DNA of 42,411 bases, taken from an uncultured Blautia sp. (GTDB lineage Bacteria > Bacillota > Clostridia > Lachnospirales > Lachnospiraceae). The notes under the pieces were generated by a model. The model did no database searches. It was not told the origin of the DNA and was given only the letters and a program-made list of their open reading frames with translations. Both the position numbers and the translations under genes were made by a program. Each line of letters begins with the position of its first letter. Position 1 is the stretch's first letter. Below, in pieces: positions 36,130 through 42,411 of this stretch. The stretch is taken from positions 1 through 42,411 of the forward strand of contig CAKRMK010000029.1 in assembly GCA_934364795.1 (NCBI GenBank), in the 5' to 3' direction.

Positions 36130-36612
36130 ATGAAAAAAATGAAACGTGTGCTCATAAGTGTTTTGCTGGTATTTACATTATGTATGTTTACTGCCTGTGG
36201 TCAGAATAACAATGCGGCAGATGAAGTTCCAAACACAGCAGATGAAAATGTAATGGATGACACAGAGGCTGGAACAGGTCTGGATACAGATATGACAGAT
36301 GATGCAGAAAATAATATAGATAATGCTACAGATAATAATACAGGTAACGCTGCAGGAAATAATGCAGATGCTAATGTAGAAAATGATGCAAATAATGGAA
36401 CAGATGGAAATGTTACAGAAAATAATAATTCAGTTTCAGGCGCAATTGGCAATGGAGTAGAAGATCTGGGAGATGGCATTGCTGACGGAGTCCGTGACAT
36501 TGGAGATGGTGTAGGAAATGTTGTAGAGGATGTTGGTGACGCTGTAGGTGATGTGGTGGATGACGGAACCGGAAATACAGCAGGAAATGCAGGAGATACC
36601 GCTGGTAGATAG
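36130..36612 (+). CDS. Low-complexity acidic lipoprotein
   Basis: The 160-aa product has a lipoprotein signal peptide ending MFTAC (lipidated Cys23). The rest is almost entirely Asn, Asp, Gly, Ala, Thr and Glu. Residues about 30-105 are Asn/Asp-rich and probably disordered. Residues about 107-145 carry a regular GDGI/GDGV/GDAV pattern, with hydrophobic residues spaced as in an amphipathic helix. I do not recognise a family. AAAGGAG lies 9-10 bases before ATG 36130; the closer ATG at 36125 stops after two codons. It is probably surface-exposed; function is unknown. Confidence 0.75.
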   Translation: MKKMKRVLISVLLVFTLCMFTACGQNNNAADEVPNTADENVMDDTEAGTGLDTDMTDDAENNIDNATDNNTGNAAGNNADANVENDANNGTDGNVTENNNSVSGAIGNGVEDLGDGIADGVRDIGDGVGNVVEDVGDAVGDVVDDGTGNTAGNAGDTAGR

Positions 36613-36644
36613 ATAAAAGGCAGATAGATAAAATAGATAAAAAG

Positions 36645-36676
36645 AGCGCCGGGTGAAAAAATCATTCAGCGCTTTT
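36645..36676 (+). terminator. Terminator of the lipoprotein gene
   Basis: agcgc (36645-36649) with gcgct (36669-36673), an imperfect inner stem, and TTTT just after it. Confidence 0.65.
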
Positions 36677-36740
36677 CTATTTGCATTTGAAGATTTAAAA
36701 GAGTATGATGATAAAAATAAAGTGACATGGGAGGAGTATT

Positions 36741-37511
36741 ATGAGATTTCGGCCTTGCATAGATATACATAACGGAAAAGTAAAACAAATCGTAGGGGGA
36801 AGTCTGAAAGACGCTGGAAATCAGGCACAGGAGAATTTTGTATCAGAGCAGGATGGTGCATTTTATGCAAATCTGTACAAAGAAAAAGGCTTAAAAGGCG
36901 GACACATTATCCTGCTGAACAGTGCAGATTCCCAGTACTTTGAAGCAACCAGAAAACAGGCATTTCTGTCATTGAAGACTTATCCTGGCGGGCTGCAGCT
37001 GGGTGGCGGCGTGAATCCTGATAATGGAGCTATGTATCTGGAAGCCGGTGCCAGCCATGTGATCGTTACCTCCTATGTTTTTCGTGATGGACATATTTCC
37101 TGGGAAAACCTTGAAAAAATGGTAAAAGCAGTGGGAAAAGAGCATCTGGTTCTGGATCTTAGCTGCCGGAAAAAAGGAGACTCTTACTATGTGGTCACAG
37201 ACCGCTGGCAAAAATTTACAGAAGAAAAGGTAACTCTGGAGCTGATGGAGAAGCTGGGCGACTGTTGTGATGAATTCCTGATCCATGCAGTAGATGTAGA
37301 GGGAAAAGCAAAAGGTGTGGAGGTTCCCCTGGCTGAACTTCTGGGACAGTATAAAGGACATCCGGTTACTTATGCAGGTGGAGTTGGAAGCCTGGCAGAT
37401 ATACAGATCCTGAAACAGGCAGCACATGGAAAAGTAGATGTGACAGTGGGAAGTGCCCTGGATCTGTTTGGTGGAACCATTCCCTTTGTACAGCTTACAG
37501 GAGAATTGTAA
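36741..37511 (+). CDS. hisA: HisA, eukaryotic-type ProFAR isomerase
   Basis: The 256-aa TIM-barrel enzyme isomerises the ProFAR intermediate in histidine synthesis. The N-terminal strand carries the catalytic-type Asp in RPCIDIHNGKVKQIVGGSL, and the second acid lies in HAVDVEGKAKGVE. Gly-rich phosphate loops are at LQLGGGVNPDN and TYAGGVGSLADI. The wording of these blocks follows the HIS6-like (eukaryotic) branch rather than the usual bacterial HisA. GGGAGGAG precedes the ATG. No other his gene is in the window, so it is separated from the rest of the pathway. Confidence 0.85.
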   Translation: MRFRPCIDIHNGKVKQIVGGSLKDAGNQAQENFVSEQDGAFYANLYKEKGLKGGHIILLNSADSQYFEATRKQAFLSLKTYPGGLQLGGGVNPDNGAMYLEAGASHVIVTSYVFRDGHISWENLEKMVKAVGKEHLVLDLSCRKKGDSYYVVTDRWQKFTEEKVTLELMEKLGDCCDEFLIHAVDVEGKAKGVEVPLAELLGQYKGHPVTYAGGVGSLADIQILKQAAHGKVDVTVGSALDLFGGTIPFVQLTGEL

Positions 37512-37530
37512 AAAAGAGTAACTGATTTTG

Positions 37531-37553
37531 TGAAAAAATTCGTAATTTTTTCA
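37531..37553 (+). terminator. AT-only hairpin after hisA
   Basis: tgaaaaaatt and aattttttca pair perfectly with a 3-base loop. The pairing is almost all A-T, so its strength as a terminator is uncertain. Confidence 0.4.
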
Positions 37554-37581
37554 GAAAATGGTGTTAATTTTTGGATTAATG

Positions 37582-37590
37582 TGTTATAAT
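37582..37590 (+). promoter_or_regulatory. Extended -10 promoter of hpf
   Basis: TGT directly followed by perfect TATAAT (37585-37590), 32 bp before the ATG; the -35 region is poor, which an extended -10 can offset. Confidence 0.6.
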
Positions 37591-37621
37591 ATACCCATCA
37601 AACAGCAAAGGGGATGGAAGC

Positions 37622-38149
37622 ATGAAATTCATTATCAGCGGAAAGAACATCACAGTGACAGACGGGCTTCGTACAGCAGTAGAGGATAAGCTCGGTAAAC
37701 TGGAAAGGTATTTCACTCCTGACACTGAAGTTGTCGTAACTCTTAGTGTAGAAAAAGAAAGACAGAAAATCGAGGTGACGATCCCGGTTAAGGGCAACAT
37801 CATCCGCTCCGAGCAGGTCAGCAACGATATGTATGTATCAATCGACCTTGTAGAGGAAGTAATCGAACGTCAGCTTCGGAAATACAAAAATAAAATCGTA
37901 GACAAGCAGCAGGCAGCAGCCAGCTTCCAGAAGGCTTATCTGGACAAAGAGTATGAAGAGGATGAAGAAGTTAAGATCATCCGTACCAAGAAATTTGACA
38001 TCAAGCCTATGTATCCGGAAGATGCATGTGTACAGATGGAGCTTCTTGGACATAATTTCTTCGTATTCTGCAATGCAGAGACCGATCAGGTAAACGTTGT
38101 TTACAAACGTAAAGGTAATACTTACGGACTGATCGAGCCAGAAGTATAA
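37622..38149 (+). CDS. hpf: Ribosome hibernation-promoting factor, long form
   Basis: The 175-aa protein has the N-terminal S30AE domain (about 1-95; MKFIISGKNITVTDGLRTAVEDKL) that binds the decoding centre. After a linker comes the C-terminal dimerisation domain (about 118-175; KKFDIKPMYPEDACVQMELLGHNFFVF) that joins two 30S heads into 100S disomes. Both domains mark the long HPF typical of Firmicutes. AAAGGGGA precedes the ATG. It has its own promoter and a convergent terminator, and secA is the next plus-strand gene, a common order in this group. Confidence 0.95.
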   Translation: MKFIISGKNITVTDGLRTAVEDKLGKLERYFTPDTEVVVTLSVEKERQKIEVTIPVKGNIIRSEQVSNDMYVSIDLVEEVIERQLRKYKNKIVDKQQAAASFQKAYLDKEYEEDEEVKIIRTKKFDIKPMYPEDACVQMELLGHNFFVFCNAETDQVNVVYKRKGNTYGLIEPEV

Positions 38150-38205
38150 AGAAAACTGTTTCTTCAGAAGCAGAAAATATGAAAATTTAATATGTGAATA
38201 GAAGA

Positions 38206-38235
38206 AAGTCCCGGAGGCATCTGCTTCCGGGATTT
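38206..38235. terminator. Bidirectional terminator between hpf and the PPTase gene
   Basis: aagtcccggaggca (38206-38219) pairs with tgcttccgggattt (38222-38235) with two wobbles; T-rich on both outer sides. Confidence 0.75.
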
Positions 38236-38253
38236 TGTATGCAGAAAGCCTTT

Positions 38254-38868
38254 TTAAGTATGAAGTAAAGCTTCCAGAGTTACAGTTACAACAGGCAGCT
38301 GCACGGCTTTATAAGTGCTGTAGGCAAGAAAACCGCTGTTATTTTCCAGGGAAAATGAAGTTGTCTTTATATTTGGATGTTGAAGAAAAACATCCCGAAA
38401 GCTGCCTGTAATCCCCTCACCGGTAAGCTTTACGGCACTTTCTTTCATGGCCCAGATGCGGCAGAAATCTTCCGGTGAGTTTATCCCAGCCAGCTCTTCT
38501 GATGTACATACTCTCTGAACAAGGGACGGGCGGGGAGAGACCAGTTTTTGAATATCCAGTCCAATGTCATCAGAATGTAAAGCGCATCCCACAAATGTGC
38601 CGCTGTGACTGATATTAAAAAAAGGCATGTTTTTTTCGGAAAAAAAAGGTTTCCCATGTGAAGAGCAGGCTGGGACAGGCAGATGTTTTATGCCGTATTC
38701 CTGCGTCATTGCAAAGGAGAGCATAAGCCAGCCAACAGCAGAGCGCTTCTGATCCTGTGGATGTTTAAAATGCAGGACATATTCCTGACGCCAGGCTGGA
38801 AGCTGACTTAAACACCGGGAAAGCTGTTCATTGGAAAAAGAATCAAGTTCCTGGAACAAATAAATCAT
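38254..38868 (-). CDS. 4'-phosphopantetheinyl transferase, Sfp-type
   Basis: The 204-aa enzyme activates acyl or peptidyl carrier proteins by attaching the CoA-derived arm. Motifs are FNISHSG (about 84-90), GLDIQKL with Asp105, and WAMKESAVKLTGEG with Glu143 and Lys147. The usual Asp-X-Glu pair is Asp-Ile-Gln here (Gln107), a substitution seen in some active members. AGGAG lies about 10 bases before the ATG. No carrier-protein, NRPS or PKS gene is near, so it may serve fatty-acid ACP or a cluster elsewhere. Confidence 0.87.
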   Translation of the reverse strand: MIYLFQELDSFSNEQLSRCLSQLPAWRQEYVLHFKHPQDQKRSAVGWLMLSFAMTQEYGIKHLPVPACSSHGKPFFSEKNMPFFNISHSGTFVGCALHSDDIGLDIQKLVSPRPSLVQRVCTSEELAGINSPEDFCRIWAMKESAVKLTGEGITGSFRDVFLQHPNIKTTSFSLENNSGFLAYSTYKAVQLPVVTVTLEALLHT

Positions 38869-39003
38869 TTATAGGGATCTCCTGTAAAAATTTTTTATAA
38901 AAAATCAAAATAATTCAAGTAGGAAAAAACTATTTTTAGTATATCATGAAAAAGCTTTTTTTTCCAGTGATTTTGTGGTCATAGTTTGTTCATCAAATAT
39001 TTA

Positions 39004-39032
39004 TTGTTTTCCCAGACAAAAAGTGCTAAAAT
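39004..39032 (+). promoter_or_regulatory. Promoter of secA
   Basis: TTGTTT, 17-bp spacer containing an extended -10 TGC, TAAAAT at 39027-39032. It sits in the 343-bp gap 38869-39211 and leaves a leader of about 170 bases. Confidence 0.65.
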
Positions 39033-39125
39033 AGACTGGTATGTTAAACAAATTAAATAAAACTCTGAAGAGTGAAATCGGTTATTTTATACAATTTGGC
39101 TGATGAATTCTAACAGAATAAATAA

Positions 39126-39179
39126 AAATGTCGGGCAAAAAGAAAAAAGTTACTTTTCTTGTCGGGAAATCTGACATTT
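39126..39179 (+). promoter_or_regulatory. Structured segment of the secA leader
   Basis: aaatgtc (39126-39132) pairs with gacattt (39173-39179), enclosing a 7-bp hairpin (aagaaaa with ttttctt) flanked by two direct copies of tgtcggg (39129-39135 and 39160-39166). The two copies could compete for the same partner. Confidence 0.4.
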
Positions 39180-39211
39180 AAAATAAAAGACAGACAGGAG
39201 TTAAATGCTAA

Positions 39212-41788
39212 ATGAATATGTTTTCAAAAGTTTTCGGGACCCGAAGCCAGCGTGAGGTAAAGCGTATCATGCCTCTCGTAAACAAAATCGAGAGCCTGCG
39301 TCCTGAAATGCAGAAATTAACAGATGAAGAACTTCGCGGTAAAACAAGAGAATTCAAGAAACGTCTGGAAGAAGGCGCGACTTTGGATGATCTTTTACCA
39401 GAAGCATTTGCAACAGTCCGTGAGGGTGCCAAAAGAGCTCTTGGAATGGAGCCTTACCAGGTACAGCTTATTGGTGGAATTATTCTTCATCAGGGCCGTA
39501 TTGCAGAGATGAAGACTGGTGAAGGTAAGACCTTGGTTGCGACTTTGCCGTCTTATCTGAATGCCCTGGAAGGCAAGGGTGTTCACGTTGTTACAGTCAA
39601 TGACTATCTGGCGAAACGTGATGCAGAAGAAATGGGAAAAGTTCACAGATTTCTGGGACTTACCGTAGGTGTAGTTCTCAATGATATGAAGCCGGAAGAA
39701 CGCCGTGCTGCATACGACTGTGATATTACTTACGTTACCAATAACGAGCTTGGTTTCGATTATCTGCGAGACAACATGGTTATTTATAAGGAGCAGCTTG
39801 TACAGCGTGACCTTCACTACTGTATCATCGATGAGGTTGACTCTATTTTGATTGATGAGGCCCGTACTCCTCTGATCATTTCCGGTCAGAGCGGCAAGTC
39901 TACCAAGCTGTATGAGGTGTGTGATATCCTTGCGAAACAGCTGGAGCGTGGTGAAGCCAGCCATGAGATGACCAAGATGGCAGCTATCATGGGCGAGGAA
40001 GTTATTGAGACTGGTGATTTCGTTGTAAATGAGAAAGATAAGATTGTCAACCTTACCGAGCAGGGTGTGAAGAAGGTTGAGAAATTCTTTAATATTGAAA
40101 ACCTTGCAGATCCGGAGAATCTTGAGATCCAGCACAACATCATTCTTGCACTTCGTGCACACAATCTGATGCATAAAGATCAGGACTATGTTGTAAAAGA
40201 TGATGAGGTTATGATCGTTGATGAGTTTACCGGACGTATCATGCCAGGCCGCCGTTATTCAGACGGACTTCATCAGGCAATCGAGGCGAAAGAGCACGTT
40301 AAGGTAAAACGTGAGAGTAAGACTCTTGCAACCATCACATTCCAGAACTTCTTTAACAAATACGATAAAAAAGGCGGTATGACTGGTACTGCCCTTACCG
40401 AGGAAAAAGAGTTCCGTGATATTTACGCAATGGACGTTGTTGAGATTCCTACCAACAAACCGGTTCAGCGTAAGGATCTGGAAGATGCTGTATACATGAC
40501 CAAGAAAGAGAAATTTAATGCGGTTGTCCAGGCTGTTAAAGAAGCCTACGAGAAAAAGCAGCCGGTTCTGGTCGGTACTATCACCATCGAGACATCCGAG
40601 CTGATCAGCCGTATGCTGAAAAGAGAAGGAATTCCGCATAACGTACTGAATGCCAAGTTCCATGAGCTTGAGGCAGAGATCGTTAAGCAGGCAGGTCAGG
40701 CTGGTGCTGTTACAATTGCTACCAACATGGCAGGCCGTGGTACTGATATTAAGCTGGATGATGTGGCAAGAGCAGCCGGTGGTCTGAAGATCATTGGTAC
40801 AGAGCGCCATGAGTCCAGACGTATTGATAACCAGCTCCGTGGACGTTCCGGACGTCAGGGAGATCCGGGAGAATCCCGCTTCTACATTTCCCTTGAGGAT
40901 GATCTGATGCGTCTGTTTGGTTCTGAGCGTCTGATGAAGGTATTTACCTCTCTTGGCGTTGCAGAGAACGAGCAGATCGAGCACAAGATGCTTTCCAATG
41001 CCATTGAGAAAGCACAGGAGAAAATTGAGTTTAACAACTTTGGTATCCGTAAAAATCTTCTTGATTACGACCAGGTTAACAATGAGCAGCGTGAGATTAT
41101 TTACAAAGAGCGCCGCCAGGTTCTGGACGGAGAGAACATGCGTGATGCAATCTATGATATGATTCAGGATATTGTAGATAATACAGTTGATATGTGCTTC
41201 TCTGATGATGTGGATTCAGAAGACTGGGATCTGAACGAGTTTAATAATGTTCTCTGCCAGATCATTCCAATCCAGCCTCTTACTGAGGAAAAAGTAAAAG
41301 GCAAGAAGAAAAATGAAATGAAACAGCTCATTAAGGAAGAAGCTACCAAACTTTATGAGACTAAGGAATCTGAGTTCCCGGAACCAGAGCAGCTTCGTGA
41401 GCTTGAGCGTGTTATCCTTCTGAAGAGCATTGACAGCAAGTGGATGGATCATATTGATGACATGGAGATTCTCCGTCAGGGTATCGGTCTGACTGCTTAT
41501 GGCCAGAGAGATCCGGTTGTAGAGTATAAGATGGTTGCATTTGATATGTTCAATAATATGCTTACATCTATCAAAGAAGACACTGTAAGAATGCTGTACC
41601 ATGTGAAAGTTGAGCAGAAGATCGAGCGTGAGCAGGTTGCCAAGGTTACCGGAACTAACAAGGATGAGTCCAGTGTCCGTAAACCGGTTCAGAGAAAAGA
41701 GATTAAAGTTTATCCTAACGATCCATGCCCATGTGGAAGTGGTAAGAAGTATAAACAGTGCTGTGGAAGAAAAACAGCGAATGTATAA
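39212..41788 (+). CDS. secA: Preprotein translocase ATPase SecA
   Basis: The 858-aa motor drives proteins through SecYEG. Walker A is MKTGEGKT (Lys106), the DEAD-like box is [11 protein letters not shown], and the preprotein-crosslinking region and NBD2 ([27 protein letters not shown]) follow. The C terminus keeps the zinc motif [13 protein letters not shown] that binds SecB or phospholipid. Length is normal for a Clostridia SecA. ACAGGAG lies 11 bases before ATG 39212; an out-of-frame ATG at 39205 lies closer to that site and encodes only a short peptide. A second in-frame ATG at 39218 is also possible. Confidence 0.97.
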   Translation: MNMFSKVFGTRSQREVKRIMPLVNKIESLRPEMQKLTDEELRGKTREFKKRLEEGATLDDLLPEAFATVREGAKRALGMEPYQVQLIGGIILHQGRIAEMKTGEGKTLVATLPSYLNALEGKGVHVVTVNDYLAKRDAEEMGKVHRFLGLTVGVVLNDMKPEERRAAYDCDITYVTNNELGFDYLRDNMVIYKEQLVQRDLHYCIIDEVDSILIDEARTPLIISGQSGKSTKLYEVCDILAKQLERGEASHEMTKMAAIMGEEVIETGDFVVNEKDKIVNLTEQGVKKVEKFFNIENLADPENLEIQHNIILALRAHNLMHKDQDYVVKDDEVMIVDEFTGRIMPGRRYSDGLHQAIEAKEHVKVKRESKTLATITFQNFFNKYDKKGGMTGTALTEEKEFRDIYAMDVVEIPTNKPVQRKDLEDAVYMTKKEKFNAVVQAVKEAYEKKQPVLVGTITIETSELISRMLKREGIPHNVLNAKFHELEAEIVKQAGQAGAVTIATNMAGRGTDIKLDDVARAAGGLKIIGTERHESRRIDNQLRGRSGRQGDPGESRFYISLEDDLMRLFGSERLMKVFTSLGVAENEQIEHKMLSNAIEKAQEKIEFNNFGIRKNLLDYDQVNNEQREIIYKERRQVLDGENMRDAIYDMIQDIVDNTVDMCFSDDVDSEDWDLNEFNNVLCQIIPIQPLTEEKVKGKKKNEMKQLIKEEATKLYETKESEFPEPEQLRELERVILLKSIDSKWMDHIDDMEILRQGIGLTAYGQRDPVVEYKMVAFDMFNNMLTSIKEDTVRMLYHVKVEQKIEREQVAKVTGTNKDESSVRKPVQRKEIKVYPNDPCPCGSGKKYKQCCGRKTANV

Positions 41789-41815
41789 AAAGTATAAAGA
41801 ATATGTGCATTATGA

Positions 41816-41848
41816 AAATCCCAGGCGTTTAGGCGGCTGGGATTTTTT
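41816..41848 (+). terminator. Intrinsic terminator of secA
   Basis: aaatcccag (41816-41824) with ctgggattt (41837-41845), continuing into a six-T run. Confidence 0.88.
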
Positions 41849-41921
41849 GCGTATGTTAGAGGGAGAACGGTTTTAATGGGGAAATTGCTATTTAATACAG
41901 TAAGACTTTTCAAGACGGACG

Positions 41922-42097
41922 CATTAGAACAAGTAGTATTCCACGCAGGTCGGCGCAACGTTCCGGCAAGCTAATGACTAACTGCGACTAGGACGCTCGG
42001 GAGAGCCCTCTCGCCCAAGTCTTAGTAAGTCATGGATCTCGCCTACACTAAGAACGCGCCTGAAATGACCTGCTAAGGAATACTACTTGTCCTAATG
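41922..42097 (+). ncRNA. Structured non-coding RNA of unassigned class
   Basis: The region is GC-rich against AT-rich flanks and has no gene. An outer helix pairs 41922-41942 with 42077-42097 (20 of 21 positions). Inside it lie 41945-41951 with 42067-42073 (7 bp), then ggcgc (41952-41956) with gcgcc (42056-42060) and gttc (41960-41963) with gaac (42052-42055). Further in are atgact (41974-41979) with agtcat (42028-42033), actagg (41987-41992) with cttagt (42021-42026), and a terminal hairpin at about 41999-42016. A diverged second copy lies on the minus strand at the window end. No convincing promoter was found. The shape and the hpf/secA setting recall the raiA motif RNA; the gut Clostridiales-1 motif is another candidate. 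I cannot decide between these or a new class. Confidence 0.8.
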
Positions 42098-42360
42098 CTG
42101 TGTGTTGGCAAAAACTGCTTGACTTTACGCAAGACAGTGGTGATTAATGTAACGTATGAGATTGCGGACAAAAAGAACTTATTTTTGTGCATTTTTCTGT
42201 ATTTGCTCATTTATAAGTTATTATTTATGCATTTTATAATTTTCTTAGTTATTGCAATGTTTAATCCATTTAATCTTATAACTGTAGTTTAGTCATACGA
42301 TACATCCAACACCCACCGTCTACAATTTCATGTGTAGCACTGTCAGTCCCCAGCGGTTTT

Positions 42361-42411
42361 GCAAGGTATATTCCTTAGCAGACCATTTCAGGAGCGCTTT
42401 TAATGTAGCAA
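42361..42411 (-). ncRNA. 3' part of a second copy of the same structured RNA (cut by window edge)
   Basis: Read on the minus strand, this stretch matches the 3' half of the plus-strand RNA: tacattaaaagcgctcctga aligns with tacactaagaacgcgcctga at most positions. The 13-mer ctgctaaggaata (here + 42369-42381) is identical in both. The two bases before it change from AC to GT, inside a helix arm of copy 1. The 5' part lies beyond the window. The spacer 42110-42360 is AT-rich with no credible gene. Confidence 0.75.

Noticed and set aside
42095..42292. 65-codon frame after the structured RNA
   Set aside because: It begins inside the RNA's closing helix, is AT-driven and lacks a ribosome binding site.

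Overview
The window looks like chromosome from a low-to-moderate GC, strictly fermentative Firmicute of the Lachnospiraceae (Blautia/Ruminococcus/Dorea-like). The pointers are strong AGGAGG-type ribosome binding sites, a clustered Clostridia-style F1Fo ATP synthase operon, a long-form ribosome hibernation factor, a zinc-tailed SecA, glucan-binding-type wall repeats, and lachnospiral hypothetical proteins. The placement rests on protein resemblance read by eye, with no database search. No rRNA, tRNA, CRISPR array, phage or transposase gene was seen; almost everything is ordinary core chromosome, and the unusual material lies between genes.

Layout. Positions 1-6953 hold the end of a MocR-type aminotransferase, a cell-wall run (L,D-transpeptidase, D-Ala-D-Ala ligase, MurF), an unknown membrane protein and a D-2-hydroxyacid dehydrogenase. 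Positions 6988-11645 hold a two-domain RNase HI, a convergent minus-strand pair (small unknown protein plus a secreted transglutaminase-like wall protein) and an aconitase-family hydratase with a clear promoter. Positions 11646-13045 have no credible gene but do have a strong promoter, many local hairpins and a perfect terminator, which suggests a long non-coding RNA of about 850 nt. Positions 13046-18565 hold a glycosyltransferase and its large membrane partner, an RluA-type pseudouridine synthase and an orphan sugar-binding-type lipoprotein.

Positions 18859-26660 are the ATP synthase operon (two small I/Z-type proteins, a, c, b, delta, alpha, gamma, beta, epsilon). Its c subunit carries two carboxylates (Glu33 and Glu66), a pattern known from Na+-driven rotors. 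It is followed by a TTG-started Na+-dependent amino-acid symporter and an aminotransferase, preceded by a promoter that fires directly into a terminator hairpin. Positions 29768-36612 hold a second glycosyltransferase, TypA/BipA (minus), an SSB-like protein, a corrinoid adenosyltransferase-like protein, DapA, DapB and an acidic lipoprotein. Positions 36741-41788 hold a eukaryotic-type HisA, HPF, a phosphopantetheinyl transferase (minus) and SecA.

After secA, 41922-42097 is a compact, GC-rich, multi-stem structured RNA closed by a 21-bp helix. The last ~50 bases of the window are the 3' part of a second, diverged copy on the opposite strand. This RNA pair and the ~850-nt RNA at 11992-12843 are the best candidates for undescribed biology. 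A scattered family of hairpin-forming intergenic repeats is the other non-genic theme.
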